Positions 34,031 to 41,276 of a stretch of DNA of 64,000 nucleotides are shown here, piece after piece. The notes beneath the pieces were generated by a model. It was not told where the DNA came from, searched no databases, and saw only the letters and a list, made by a program, of their open reading frames with translations. Position numbers and translations under genes: made by a program. Positions within the stretch are counted from its first letter, which is position 1, and the number at the start of each line of letters is the position of its first letter. The DNA lies in assembly GCF_004138485.1 (NCBI RefSeq), contig NZ_RYEV01000005.1, positions 62,001 through 126,000 on the forward strand. The letters run 5' to 3'. The DNA is from Peristeroidobacter soli. Lineage in GTDB: Bacteria; Pseudomonadota; Gammaproteobacteria; Steroidobacterales; Steroidobacteraceae.

Positions 34031-34155
34031 ACACGTCGTCCTCGCCCTCCAGACCCTGCGCACGCGAAGACGCGTGCTTGGCGAGTCGCGCATGGAACAC
34101 GCGAGTCTGGATGGCTGCGCTGCGACGTGTGCCGCTCGCGCGGGCGATCCCGCCC
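34031..34155 (+). promoter_or_regulatory. Structured leader L7
   Basis: ACACGTCG/CGACGTGT (34031-34038 with 34123-34130) and TCCAGAC/GTCTGGA (34048-34054 with 34105-34111) form the long stem. Inner hairpins are GCACGCG-AAGA-CGCGTGC (34060-34077) and TCGCG/CGCGA (34086-34104). GGGC-GATCCC-GCCC (34142-34155) ends 16 nt before ATG 34172, with GGAG between. Confidence 0.75.
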
Positions 34156-34171
34156 AGGATGGAGAATGCTC

Positions 34172-34561
34172 ATGACTCACCAGAGTGATAACTCGACACC
34201 CCGTACGGGCGGACCTTCCAGCCCAGAACTGATCGCGACTGTAGCTCCTCTCTACTGGCGTCTTCTGGCGGTGGGAGCGACGGAGCTGCGCATAGAATAC
34301 AACGGTCGGGAGGACGCCGGCGATGTTAGCTGCCACGCGAGCAATGCATTTGGGAAGAGGTTGGCTTCCGAATTCAATGAAGACCTCGCTAAGGAGATTA
34401 CGGTAGTTGTGCTGAAGCTGGTCGACCTGCGACATCCGAAGTGGTCGAAGGGCGAGGGGGCCTACGGTCGCATCGACTGGAATCTCGCTCGCAATGAGCT
34501 CGTCCACAAACACCATCGACGAACGGTCACGATCACGACGACCGAGCATCGAGGCCTCTAG
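34172..34561 (+). CDS. DUF6878-like small protein, paralogue C
   Basis: A 129-residue paralogue of A and B: ELRIEYNGREDAGDV, VDLRHPKWSKGEGAYGRIDW and NLARNELVHKHHRRT mark the family. An in-frame ATG two codons earlier (34166) is possible; GGAG fits 34172 better. Leader L7 precedes it and a terminator-like hairpin follows. Confidence 0.7.
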   Translation: MTHQSDNSTPRTGGPSSPELIATVAPLYWRLLAVGATELRIEYNGREDAGDVSCHASNAFGKRLASEFNEDLAKEITVVVLKLVDLRHPKWSKGEGAYGRIDWNLARNELVHKHHRRTVTITTTEHRGL

Positions 34562-34571
34562 CTCGTGTTTC

Positions 34572-34612
34572 ATCTCGGGCTCGCGCGCAGCGTAGCGTGG
34601 GTCCGAGATTTT
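34572..34612 (+). terminator. Terminator after DUF6878-like gene C
   Basis: ATCTCGGGCTCGCGC/GCGTGGGTCCGAGAT is a 15-bp stem with three G-T pairs and an 8-nt loop, running into TTTT. The loop-side GCGCAG word matches the other cassette hairpins. Confidence 0.7.
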
Positions 34613-34686
34613 CGCCCTCAACGTTCAGGACGCGAACGCGTAGCTCGGCGCTGCCGCAGGGCTTCGATTGGCGGCAGATCCGGCAG

Positions 34687-34730
34687 AAAAATCCGTGCCA
34701 GCGCGCAAAGCCGCCCTCGCACGGATTTTT
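34687..34730. terminator. 12-bp inverted repeat, terminator-like in both directions
   Basis: AAAAATCCGTGC (34687-34698) and GCACGGATTTTT (34719-34730) are perfect inverted copies around 20 nt. The T-runs at both ends suit bidirectional termination. It replaces the L-type leader before the next small gene; further short hairpins (GGCTCC-CCCT-GGAGCC at 34747-34762) follow. Confidence 0.5.
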
Positions 34731-34836
34731 CGAGTGCAGCCAGTACGGCTCCCCCTGGAGCCAGGGCTAAGAAAGCTCCCCATGGGGGTGAGTGGGCCGC
34801 GAAGTGTGGCTCGTGCCAACGCGGGAGCTGCGTGCC

Positions 34837-35133
34837 ATGGGTAAGTGGAAGATCGAGTTAATCAGTCAGGATCGCGTTCTTGTGAAATACCAATGTGCGC
34901 GGGGCAGATATTCCATAGAAATCGGATTGACGGAAGAGAGGGACGAGGAGGGCCGTCGCATGTGGGGTGACTTGTACAGTTGGCGCACGATGAGCGTCAT
35001 GACTCGCGATGAGGCGATAGCATTTGCGCGAGCCTCTCTGCTCAGGCAGGCGTGGGAGTGTCCGCCGTGCCAGAACTGCAAACGAAAGGGATCGTGGTGC
35101 GGTGAGTGCGTGTTTGAGCACGTGCCGTTCTGA
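34837..35133 (+). CDS. Small protein with C-terminal cysteine cluster
   Basis: A 98-residue protein: beta-rich N-terminal part (WKIELISQDRVLVKYQC), then SVMTRDEAIAFARASLLRQ, ending with CPPCQNCKRKGSWCGEC, which looks like a small zinc knuckle. I recognise no family. The ATG at 34837 is the most downstream in-frame start before the conserved-looking part; no strong Shine-Dalgarno is visible. Confidence 0.5.
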   Translation: MGKWKIELISQDRVLVKYQCARGRYSIEIGLTEERDEEGRRMWGDLYSWRTMSVMTRDEAIAFARASLLRQAWECPPCQNCKRKGSWCGECVFEHVPF

Positions 35134-35305
35134 GTGGCCAGGGCCGAGCTGGGACTGCGGCACCTCTTGTTCTTGTTCCCGAATCTACGCTGCACAGTGG
35201 CCTACAAATCAACGATCTGGCGCCAACCGATCTGGGGCGCGGCATTGGGTTGCAAGCGGAACCTTCTCGAACATCACAATCACGCGGGCCTTTTTGCACA
35301 AAGAG

Positions 35306-35340
35306 ATGGAATAGGCAGGATAGCCTTTCGGCTGCTCATG
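35306..35340 (-). other. Candidate origin of transfer with IncP-like nick site
   Basis: On the minus strand AGCC-GAAA-GGCT (35333-35322) is followed by TATCCTG|CC, identical to the IncP/RP4 nick core (CTATCCTG|CC), so nicking would fall between 35316 and 35315. A hairpin just 5' of nic is typical. The site lies 15-50 bp upstream of mobC and near the MOBP relaxase gene, the usual place for oriT. Inferred from motif and position. Confidence 0.6.
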
Positions 35341-35355
35341 GGCCACAGTCGTCCC

Positions 35356-35889
35356 ATGAGTCACACGCGCATCCTTCGCACCCGCCTGCCGGCGACGACA
35401 CACGCAGTCGTCGAAGCGATCGCGCGTCAGCAACAGCTCACAGAATCTGCGTGGCTGCGGCGCTTGATCGAGACGACGCTCCAGTCTTCGGGTGTGGTGC
35501 TCGAGGCGGGCTTGAGGGACGAGCCGCCACGCCAGGCGAGATTGATGGTCCGGCTTCTGGCGGATGATCAGGCGCTGCTCCATGCACGCGCCAAGGCGCG
35601 GGGAATGCCAATGGCGACGTATGCATCGGTGGTGATTCGGAGTCATCTACGAGGCGTGGCTCCTCTTCCCAAGGAGGAGCGGTTGTTGCTTACCCAATCG
35701 CTCGGGGCGCTAAGTTCCATCGGTCGCAACCTCAACCAACTCGCCCGACATGCGAACCAAGGGGGCAGGGTGACCGGCCCGAGCCGGGAAGATTTGAAGA
35801 CGCTGTTGCGTGCATGCGAAGGTTTGAGGAACCACGTCAGGCAATTGATCGACGCGAACCTGCGTAGTTGGGAGACGGGCCACGGGTAA
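35356..35889 (+). CDS. mobC: MobC relaxosome protein
   Basis: A 177-residue protein. The N-terminal half is ribbon-helix-helix-like (ILRTRLPATTHAVVEAIARQQ), and the C-terminal half matches the MobC family (LSSIGRNLNQLARHANQGGRV, LLRACEGLRNHVRQLID). MobC binds oriT and assists strand opening for the relaxase. It lies between the candidate oriT and the relaxase. An in-frame ATG at 35338 would extend it by six residues. Confidence 0.88.
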   Translation: MSHTRILRTRLPATTHAVVEAIARQQQLTESAWLRRLIETTLQSSGVVLEAGLRDEPPRQARLMVRLLADDQALLHARAKARGMPMATYASVVIRSHLRGVAPLPKEERLLLTQSLGALSSIGRNLNQLARHANQGGRVTGPSREDLKTLLRACEGLRNHVRQLIDANLRSWETGHG

Positions 35890-35932
35890 GCGCACGATCG
35901 ACCTTCGCAGCCAGAAACCACTCCTGGACATA

Positions 35933-36880
35933 GTGAGCTATGGCCGGCGTTCGCCAGGACGCGGTCGAACCTTCACTCCGGCCGAGCGGGAGCAGATCGG
36001 TCGAACTGTGGCCCGCGTTCCCGAGGTCATGATCAAGGTGACGGGCGGCGGGCGAACTGTGGGCGCCGTGTGGAGACATCTTCGGTACATTGACCGGCGC
36101 GGTGAGCTTGAGCTTGAAACGGACGATGGGGAGAGGCTCCGATTGAAGGGAGCGGAGAAGGCGCTGCTGGAAGATTGGGGGCTTGCGCTGCAGGAGCGCG
36201 AAGACAAGGCGGTCTACACGGGCTTGCCAGGGAGAAAGCCGGCGAAGCTGGTGCATAACCTAATGTTCTCGATGCCGAAGGGAACGCCGCCACATAAGCT
36301 GCTGGCGGCCGTTCGTCACTTTGCTCAGGAGACGTTCGCGCTTCAGCATCGCTACGCGATGGTGCTGCACACTGATCAGGATCACCCCCATGTGCATCTC
36401 GTCCTGAAGGCAGTGAGCGAGCTGGGCACGCGTCTAAACATCCGCAAGGACACGTTACGGCAATGGCGGCGCGACTTTGCGGGAGCACTACGTGCCCAGG
36501 GTGTCGCCGCTAACGCGACGGAACGGGCGGTGCGCGGCGTGAGCAGAACGCATCAGAAGGACGGGATCTACCGGGCCATGCGCCGAGGGCAGTCGACGCG
36601 CTTCGAGGAGCGAGTGCAATCTGTGGCGGGCGAGCTGCGGAGCGGGCGAGTCGATTCGGGCGATGGCAAGGAAAAGCTCCTCGCGACTAGGCGTGATGTG
36701 GAGCGAGGATGGTACTCCGTAAGCGCGCTGCTAAGCCGCGATGGCGACTTAGATCTCGCGAGCCAAGTCCGGCAGTTCACAAAGGAGATGCAGCCGGCCT
36801 ACGTTGATCGTGAATGGATAGCCGCGGAATTCATGCGTCGATTGAGAGCCCCGACCCTGCAGCAGCCGAGGGCTCGCTAG
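35933..36880 (+). CDS. MOBP-type relaxase (VirD2/TraI-like)
   Basis: A 315-residue relaxase that nicks oriT and pilots the strand into the recipient. Motif III is clear: VLHTDQDHPHVHLVLKA (three-histidine metal site). The N-terminal part contains the helical region HLRYIDRRG and LVHNLMFSMPKGTPP. The first canonical start is GTG 35933, but codons just upstream, in frame, read RSQKPLLDIVSYG, which resembles the N-terminus of relatives, so the true start may be a non-standard codon further up. The protein lacks the large C-terminal domains of IncP TraI; those LPD7-type parts are encoded separately at 24-27.6 kb. Confidence 0.88.
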   Translation: MSYGRRSPGRGRTFTPAEREQIGRTVARVPEVMIKVTGGGRTVGAVWRHLRYIDRRGELELETDDGERLRLKGAEKALLEDWGLALQEREDKAVYTGLPGRKPAKLVHNLMFSMPKGTPPHKLLAAVRHFAQETFALQHRYAMVLHTDQDHPHVHLVLKAVSELGTRLNIRKDTLRQWRRDFAGALRAQGVAANATERAVRGVSRTHQKDGIYRAMRRGQSTRFEERVQSVAGELRSGRVDSGDGKEKLLATRRDVERGWYSVSALLSRDGDLDLASQVRQFTKEMQPAYVDREWIAAEFMRRLRAPTLQQPRAR

Positions 36881-36960
36881 AAGTATCGATCATCAATCTT
36901 GGCCAGGGTGAGGGGCGAATCTTGCATCGAAATACGACGCAGCTTTCTTCGCTCATGTCT

Positions 36961-38385
36961 CTACATGAAGAAGCGATAATCGTAGATTTCGTTGATGATT
37001 TCCGGTGATTGTTTGACGACTTGGGAAAAGACCTGCGAGTAATGTATGGTCACCGGCAAAGTGCTGTACAGCGTATTGTTGTTCCAGTTCACCTTGGTCA
37101 AAGAGAGTACGCTGGAGCACGTGGCATGCCATCCGCCTTCGCCTGTGAATCTGCGAAGCATGATCGGGCTAGGCAGTGGCTTTAGTGCCGCTTCCTTGAA
37201 TACGGGCTGGTTCGAACGCTGCTGATTAACGCCATCAACACTCCCTTGCGTCCAGAGTAAGCACTCATCTTTTGTTAACGGCTGATAGAGGCCGCGACCA
37301 ACGGGGTACATTGCCGGCCCCGGGGGATTACCTTGACGCGACGGTGCATCGACCTTTAGGCCGTACCAATTGTTTGTTCGGACGACTTGGATAAGTTCAA
37401 TATCGGTCTTTGACCCGAAGGCGTCGAAGGCTCCTTGGATCTCGTCGTCTGTGAAGTGCGTGGTCTTGTGCACATAGATCTTTTTGGGCATGCGTCCGCC
37501 ATGTCCGTTCTGGTAGAGCAGTAGGCTCTTCGACATGATCGATTGCATCTCTTGGTAGCTGAGATATGGGTTCCCTTTCTTGTCGGTCACATATTCGCGT
37601 GTGTCGTATGCGATGAATTCGAAGCCCGTTCCGTCCGGGTCGAATACTTGACTGCAGCATGTGCTGTACTCGGCACCATCCGGCTGTTTCTTGATCGCAT
37701 AGCTTAGCCCGATGTACGCCTCATCCTTATCCCAGTCGGCAAGCTTCCACGGAATCCCGCCAGCTTTTGCATACAAGGCTACGCTCATTCCCCACATTAC
37801 GTTCGCGCGGCACTCTCGCGTGAATGCGGTTTCATTCACGATCTGAATCGGTATGTTGAGAGGCGCGAGCTTGGCCTTTATGCGATCATGAAGATCGAAG
37901 CCGTCATACTGATAAGAAGCCTTCCAAGCATCAGGAAGGTAAACAATTAGCACGTCGAAGGTGTGCTTGATACGCATGAGCGCGCCAAGCCCCTGAAGAA
38001 TTGCGTTCACAAGGCCATTGCCATTGCCCGCAGCCGCAAGCGCAGTGCACTCCGGCGGCGTTGCCACGCGTAACGCGGCCGTCGCGGGTATAAGGGTGCT
38101 TCTAAATACCTTGTCGAAACCTTCATAGGCGATGTAGTAGTTCACAGCATCCTTCGGCTGCTGCTTCTTTCGCAGTTCGTCCACGATCGAGTCGATCTTT
38201 TCGAGGAGTTCAGTGGGGGCAAGATAGGCAAGTCGGACCTGAGAAACGATGCCCAGGCCGGCGCTGTACGGGCCAAGGTCGTTGAGACCACGCAACGGGT
38301 GCTTGTGCGTTTTACTGTTGGCGAACAGTAGGTCGGGCTCTGGAAGCGAAAAGTTGCTGGCGAACTCGTTGGGGTTATCAGCCAT
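36961..38385 (-). CDS. Short prokaryotic Argonaute (MID-PIWI), SPARSA component
   Basis: A 474-residue short pAgo. The MID part lies near residues 130-215 ([27 protein letters not shown]) and the PIWI part beyond ([57 protein letters not shown]). Short pAgos lack the DEDX slicer residues and N-PAZ domains and use guide-directed target sensing to activate a partner. The start overlaps the upstream SIR2-APAZ stop by 8 bp, giving a two-gene SPARSA operon. It converges with the relaxase gene. Confidence 0.88.
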   Translation of the reverse strand: MADNPNEFASNFSLPEPDLLFANSKTHKHPLRGLNDLGPYSAGLGIVSQVRLAYLAPTELLEKIDSIVDELRKKQQPKDAVNYYIAYEGFDKVFRSTLIPATAALRVATPPECTALAAAGNGNGLVNAILQGLGALMRIKHTFDVLIVYLPDAWKASYQYDGFDLHDRIKAKLAPLNIPIQIVNETAFTRECRANVMWGMSVALYAKAGGIPWKLADWDKDEAYIGLSYAIKKQPDGAEYSTCCSQVFDPDGTGFEFIAYDTREYVTDKKGNPYLSYQEMQSIMSKSLLLYQNGHGGRMPKKIYVHKTTHFTDDEIQGAFDAFGSKTDIELIQVVRTNNWYGLKVDAPSRQGNPPGPAMYPVGRGLYQPLTKDECLLWTQGSVDGVNQQRSNQPVFKEAALKPLPSPIMLRRFTGEGGWHATCSSVLSLTKVNWNNNTLYSTLPVTIHYSQVFSQVVKQSPEIINEIYDYRFFM

Positions 38386-40147
38386 GTGCGGCGTTCCGTT
38401 TGCTATAGGCCGTGCGCGTGCTGATCTCGAACTTCGCGCTGTAATCGGATGCGGGGAAAGCGCTAATGGCTACCGTCTGACCCTGGCCTATGTTGCCGAG
38501 TAATATCTGTATCCAGGCGCTAAGCATGTCGAATGCTTGAGTGTTGTATCTCTTGAGCTTTCGCGCGCGAAGGAAGTCCTCTGCATTCTCACGCTCCTTA
38601 AGCGGAGAGATCCAAACGTCAGGCCGCAACATCAGCCAGAGAGCACCATTTCTTTCCTCGATACGCATGGAAACTGATTCGGCCCAATAGACATCTTGCA
38701 GGCCGAAGACTTTGCCTGATACTGGAGCAAGTGATCCTCTGTATCCGAGTGCTTTCCGCAGGGGCTCGTAGATGTCCTGAGTTGCCGCGTCATGCTTAAC
38801 GACGGCGTACCATGTGCGGTCATCTTTGCGAAGATATACTGGCTTGTCCCTTACGGCGGCTATCGCGATGGTCTCTTCGACAAAGGACTTCATCGTCCCT
38901 GAGTTATCAACAGAATCAATCAGATTCTCGAATTCATAGTTTTCCACCTTACGAATCTTTGTTGCATCCAAAACTTTCGCGAGTTCGCCGGCCCCTCCCC
39001 AGAATAGCAGGCGGTCGGTATAGGCTAGCGTGCAATCCGGTCTGGCGTTGAAGGCCGCGGATCTCACGTCACCCATGACAATTTCGCCATCGTACTCAAT
39101 GGTGCCGCATGACTCTGGAAGCTTCGCTATTCGCAGCGCATTGGTGCGCAGCATCGGATATCGACTTCCTGGAGTTGGCAAGGCAATCGAGACCGGCTTT
39201 GCAATCGCGGTTCGGACTTTCTCATCAAGCTCCTTCGGCCTCTTCTCTATATTCTTCCAAATCTTCGACAGCATCTCGTCGAACGTTCCTGTTTGAACCA
39301 GGCCGCATTTGATTCCTCTACTGTGTGCGTAGTCCATCAGCTCACGGACGTTCTGCGCAACTCCGGAGATCTTTGGCGCCGTCCAAAACAGGCCGTGAGG
39401 AAAAGCATTGTTTTGGTCTATGGCAGCCCTGAGCATCGACATCACATTGCCATCGCGCCCGCTATAGCCAGCCATGATCAATCCAAATCGGGTGGCAGCA
39501 GCGACGAGGCACTTTTGAAGCTCCTGGTCATTGCTTAGGAGGTCCTTGCTAAGGTTCTTAACACTTTGATATCTGAAGTCGCCATGCACTTTTGCATAGA
39601 ATGGAAATTGATCGCCATTCAGAGCTTCAAGGGCGGCATAGGAGCCTTCAAGATGAAAGGTCGCCAGATTCTTCCCGGCCATTGCGGAATAAGCGGTCTC
39701 GACGACTTCATCGAAGTTTGTCGTAAAGACGAGTCGAGCGCGATCCATGCATAGCAGCGCGGCAAGTGCACGATGCCCGATTGTGGATGATATCCTTTGA
39801 GTTGAAAGAGCATCGTTCAAATATTTCTGCTGCGCGGCGTAGTCATTGCCAAAGGTCCTTTCAAAGTAAAAGGAGTACTCGCGGGGATCCCACAGCGGCG
39901 GAAATCCTCTGCTGTCCATGTAGCCCTGAATGCGCGTCTGAACGGCCTTATTGGCGGCGTCATGATCCCGAACGTCCTGGTTCTGTTCCAGACAATAGAG
40001 TTTCCGCTTCAGGTCCCAAATGATGTCGGTCGCTGTTGGTAGGCCGGAGCTTCGAGATGCACCGGCGCCGAGAAACCACATGAGATGCGGGCCGGCTTGA
40101 ATGACATGTCGAAGGAATTCGATCTCTGTAAGCTCGGGAGCCGCCAT
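38378..40147 (-). CDS. SIR2-APAZ NADase, SPARSA component
   Basis: A 589-residue protein. The N-terminal SIR2 domain (1-290) shows [31 protein letters not shown] with the catalytic-type Asn, and AKVHGDF with the His. The C-terminal part (about 320-589) is the APAZ region that substitutes for the N, L1 and PAZ regions of Argonaute and binds the short pAgo. In characterised SPARSA systems, invader nucleic acid recognition triggers NAD+ depletion and abortive infection. It is transcribed first, divergent from the Hachiman-like genes. Confidence 0.88.
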   Translation of the reverse strand: MAAPELTEIEFLRHVIQAGPHLMWFLGAGASRSSGLPTATDIIWDLKRKLYCLEQNQDVRDHDAANKAVQTRIQGYMDSRGFPPLWDPREYSFYFERTFGNDYAAQQKYLNDALSTQRISSTIGHRALAALLCMDRARLVFTTNFDEVVETAYSAMAGKNLATFHLEGSYAALEALNGDQFPFYAKVHGDFRYQSVKNLSKDLLSNDQELQKCLVAAATRFGLIMAGYSGRDGNVMSMLRAAIDQNNAFPHGLFWTAPKISGVAQNVRELMDYAHSRGIKCGLVQTGTFDEMLSKIWKNIEKRPKELDEKVRTAIAKPVSIALPTPGSRYPMLRTNALRIAKLPESCGTIEYDGEIVMGDVRSAAFNARPDCTLAYTDRLLFWGGAGELAKVLDATKIRKVENYEFENLIDSVDNSGTMKSFVEETIAIAAVRDKPVYLRKDDRTWYAVVKHDAATQDIYEPLRKALGYRGSLAPVSGKVFGLQDVYWAESVSMRIEERNGALWLMLRPDVWISPLKERENAEDFLRARKLKRYNTQAFDMLSAWIQILLGNIGQGQTVAISAFPASDYSAKFEISTRTAYSKRNAAHG

Positions 40148-40388
40148 GCCTTACTATCCGTCGTGCTGGTGTTTGTGCTTGTTTATGCGAGCTATACGAG
40201 AAATCCTTCACAGTTGCAAGAGGTGAGATAACTCACCCATCGGATGCTTTGTGGATGCAACGGAAAGTGACCGCGAGCAGTCCGGGAGACGCGGCTGTCC
40301 ACGTTTTGTCAAGTGCGTCACAGGCCCACGCAGTCACTTCGTTATAAAATGTCTTCCCTCAGTGACTAGCGGCGAAAGGCAAGAAGCC
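40148..40388. promoter_or_regulatory. Divergent promoter region between the two defence systems
   Basis: This 241-bp interval must carry promoters for SPARSA (minus) and the Hachiman-like pair (plus). I see no clear operator. An in-frame extension of the HamA-like gene back to 40251 is possible but lacks a convincing start. Confidence 0.35.
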
Positions 40389-41276
40389 ATGAGTGTTACG
40401 GGCGCCAAGATCGGAGTGGAGGCGGCCGCACAAGAGGAGCCGGGGTTGCGCCATGGTCTCGATACAGAGGCACCAACGCACCTGCAGTATCTGAGCAAGA
40501 CGAATGAGAAGCTCGTTACGTTGGATGGCAGGGCCATCGACGTCTGGCGTCTTGCGCCTTCCACCAACGACGCCCACTTGAGTGAGTGGGCAACGCGCTT
40601 TCGCGAGCACTATTGTCTGGATCGAGAGATCGATGCATTAAGAGACGGCACCGGCCTATCGAGAGCGCAGTACCTCGCTGAACTGGTCTTTCCCGATAAG
40701 AGCGCGGCTCCCGGGCCCTCGATAAGGGCGGGGGACTTCGCAGAGATCCTGGTCGCCGATTACGTCGAGTATTTGCTCGGCTATTGGGTACCACGATGCC
40801 GATACGCCGAGAAAGCGGTTCGTAATGAGTCAGTGAAAGGTGTGGACATCTTGGGATTTAAGATGCCGGACCCTTCGAGCGAGTCTCCCTCGGACGAGTT
40901 GTTCGCCTTCGAGGTCAAGGCGCAACTGGCAGATGGAAAGTACAGCGGCCGTCTCCAGGTGGCGATCGATGACTCGCGCGCCGACTACTTCCGGAGGGCC
41001 ATGACGCTGAACGCAACCAAACGACGGCTCATGCATCAGCAGGATGCCCGAGCGGGCATAGTCCAGCGCTTTCAGAATCCCAGCGATCGACCTTACCTGT
41101 ATCGATCTGGCGCCGCGGCCATTCTCGTCGATGGAGTATACGACCGCGCGGAAATTGAGCTCTCCACGACGGCCGAACATCCGAATCAGCAGTACCTTTC
41201 GCTGATTGTGATACGCGGCGCCGATCTCATGTCTCTGGTTCACGCTATGTATGAGCGCGCGGCCAATGAAGCCTGA
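40389..41276 (+). CDS. HamA/AbpA-like (DUF1837-type) nuclease of a two-gene defence system
   Basis: A 295-residue protein with a PD-(D/E)xK-like arrangement: RAGDFAEILVADYVEYLLGYW (Glu), KGVDILGFK (Asp), then FAFEVKAQLAD (Glu-x-Lys). This is the DUF1837 core of HamA and AbpA. In Hachiman, HamA is a DNase held in check by the helicase HamB. The gene overlaps the helicase start by 26 bp. The family assignment is by motif and neighbour; other helicase-nuclease pairs are possible. Confidence 0.65.
   Translation: MSVTGAKIGVEAAAQEEPGLRHGLDTEAPTHLQYLSKTNEKLVTLDGRAIDVWRLAPSTNDAHLSEWATRFREHYCLDREIDALRDGTGLSRAQYLAELVFPDKSAAPGPSIRAGDFAEILVADYVEYLLGYWVPRCRYAEKAVRNESVKGVDILGFKMPDPSSESPSDELFAFEVKAQLADGKYSGRLQVAIDDSRADYFRRAMTLNATKRRLMHQQDARAGIVQRFQNPSDRPYLYRSGAAAILVDGVYDRAEIELSTTAEHPNQQYLSLIVIRGADLMSLVHAMYERAANEA

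Noticed and set aside
36814-37008. Small gene at the relaxase/Argonaute junction
   Set aside because: Frame overlaps both real genes and shows no features.
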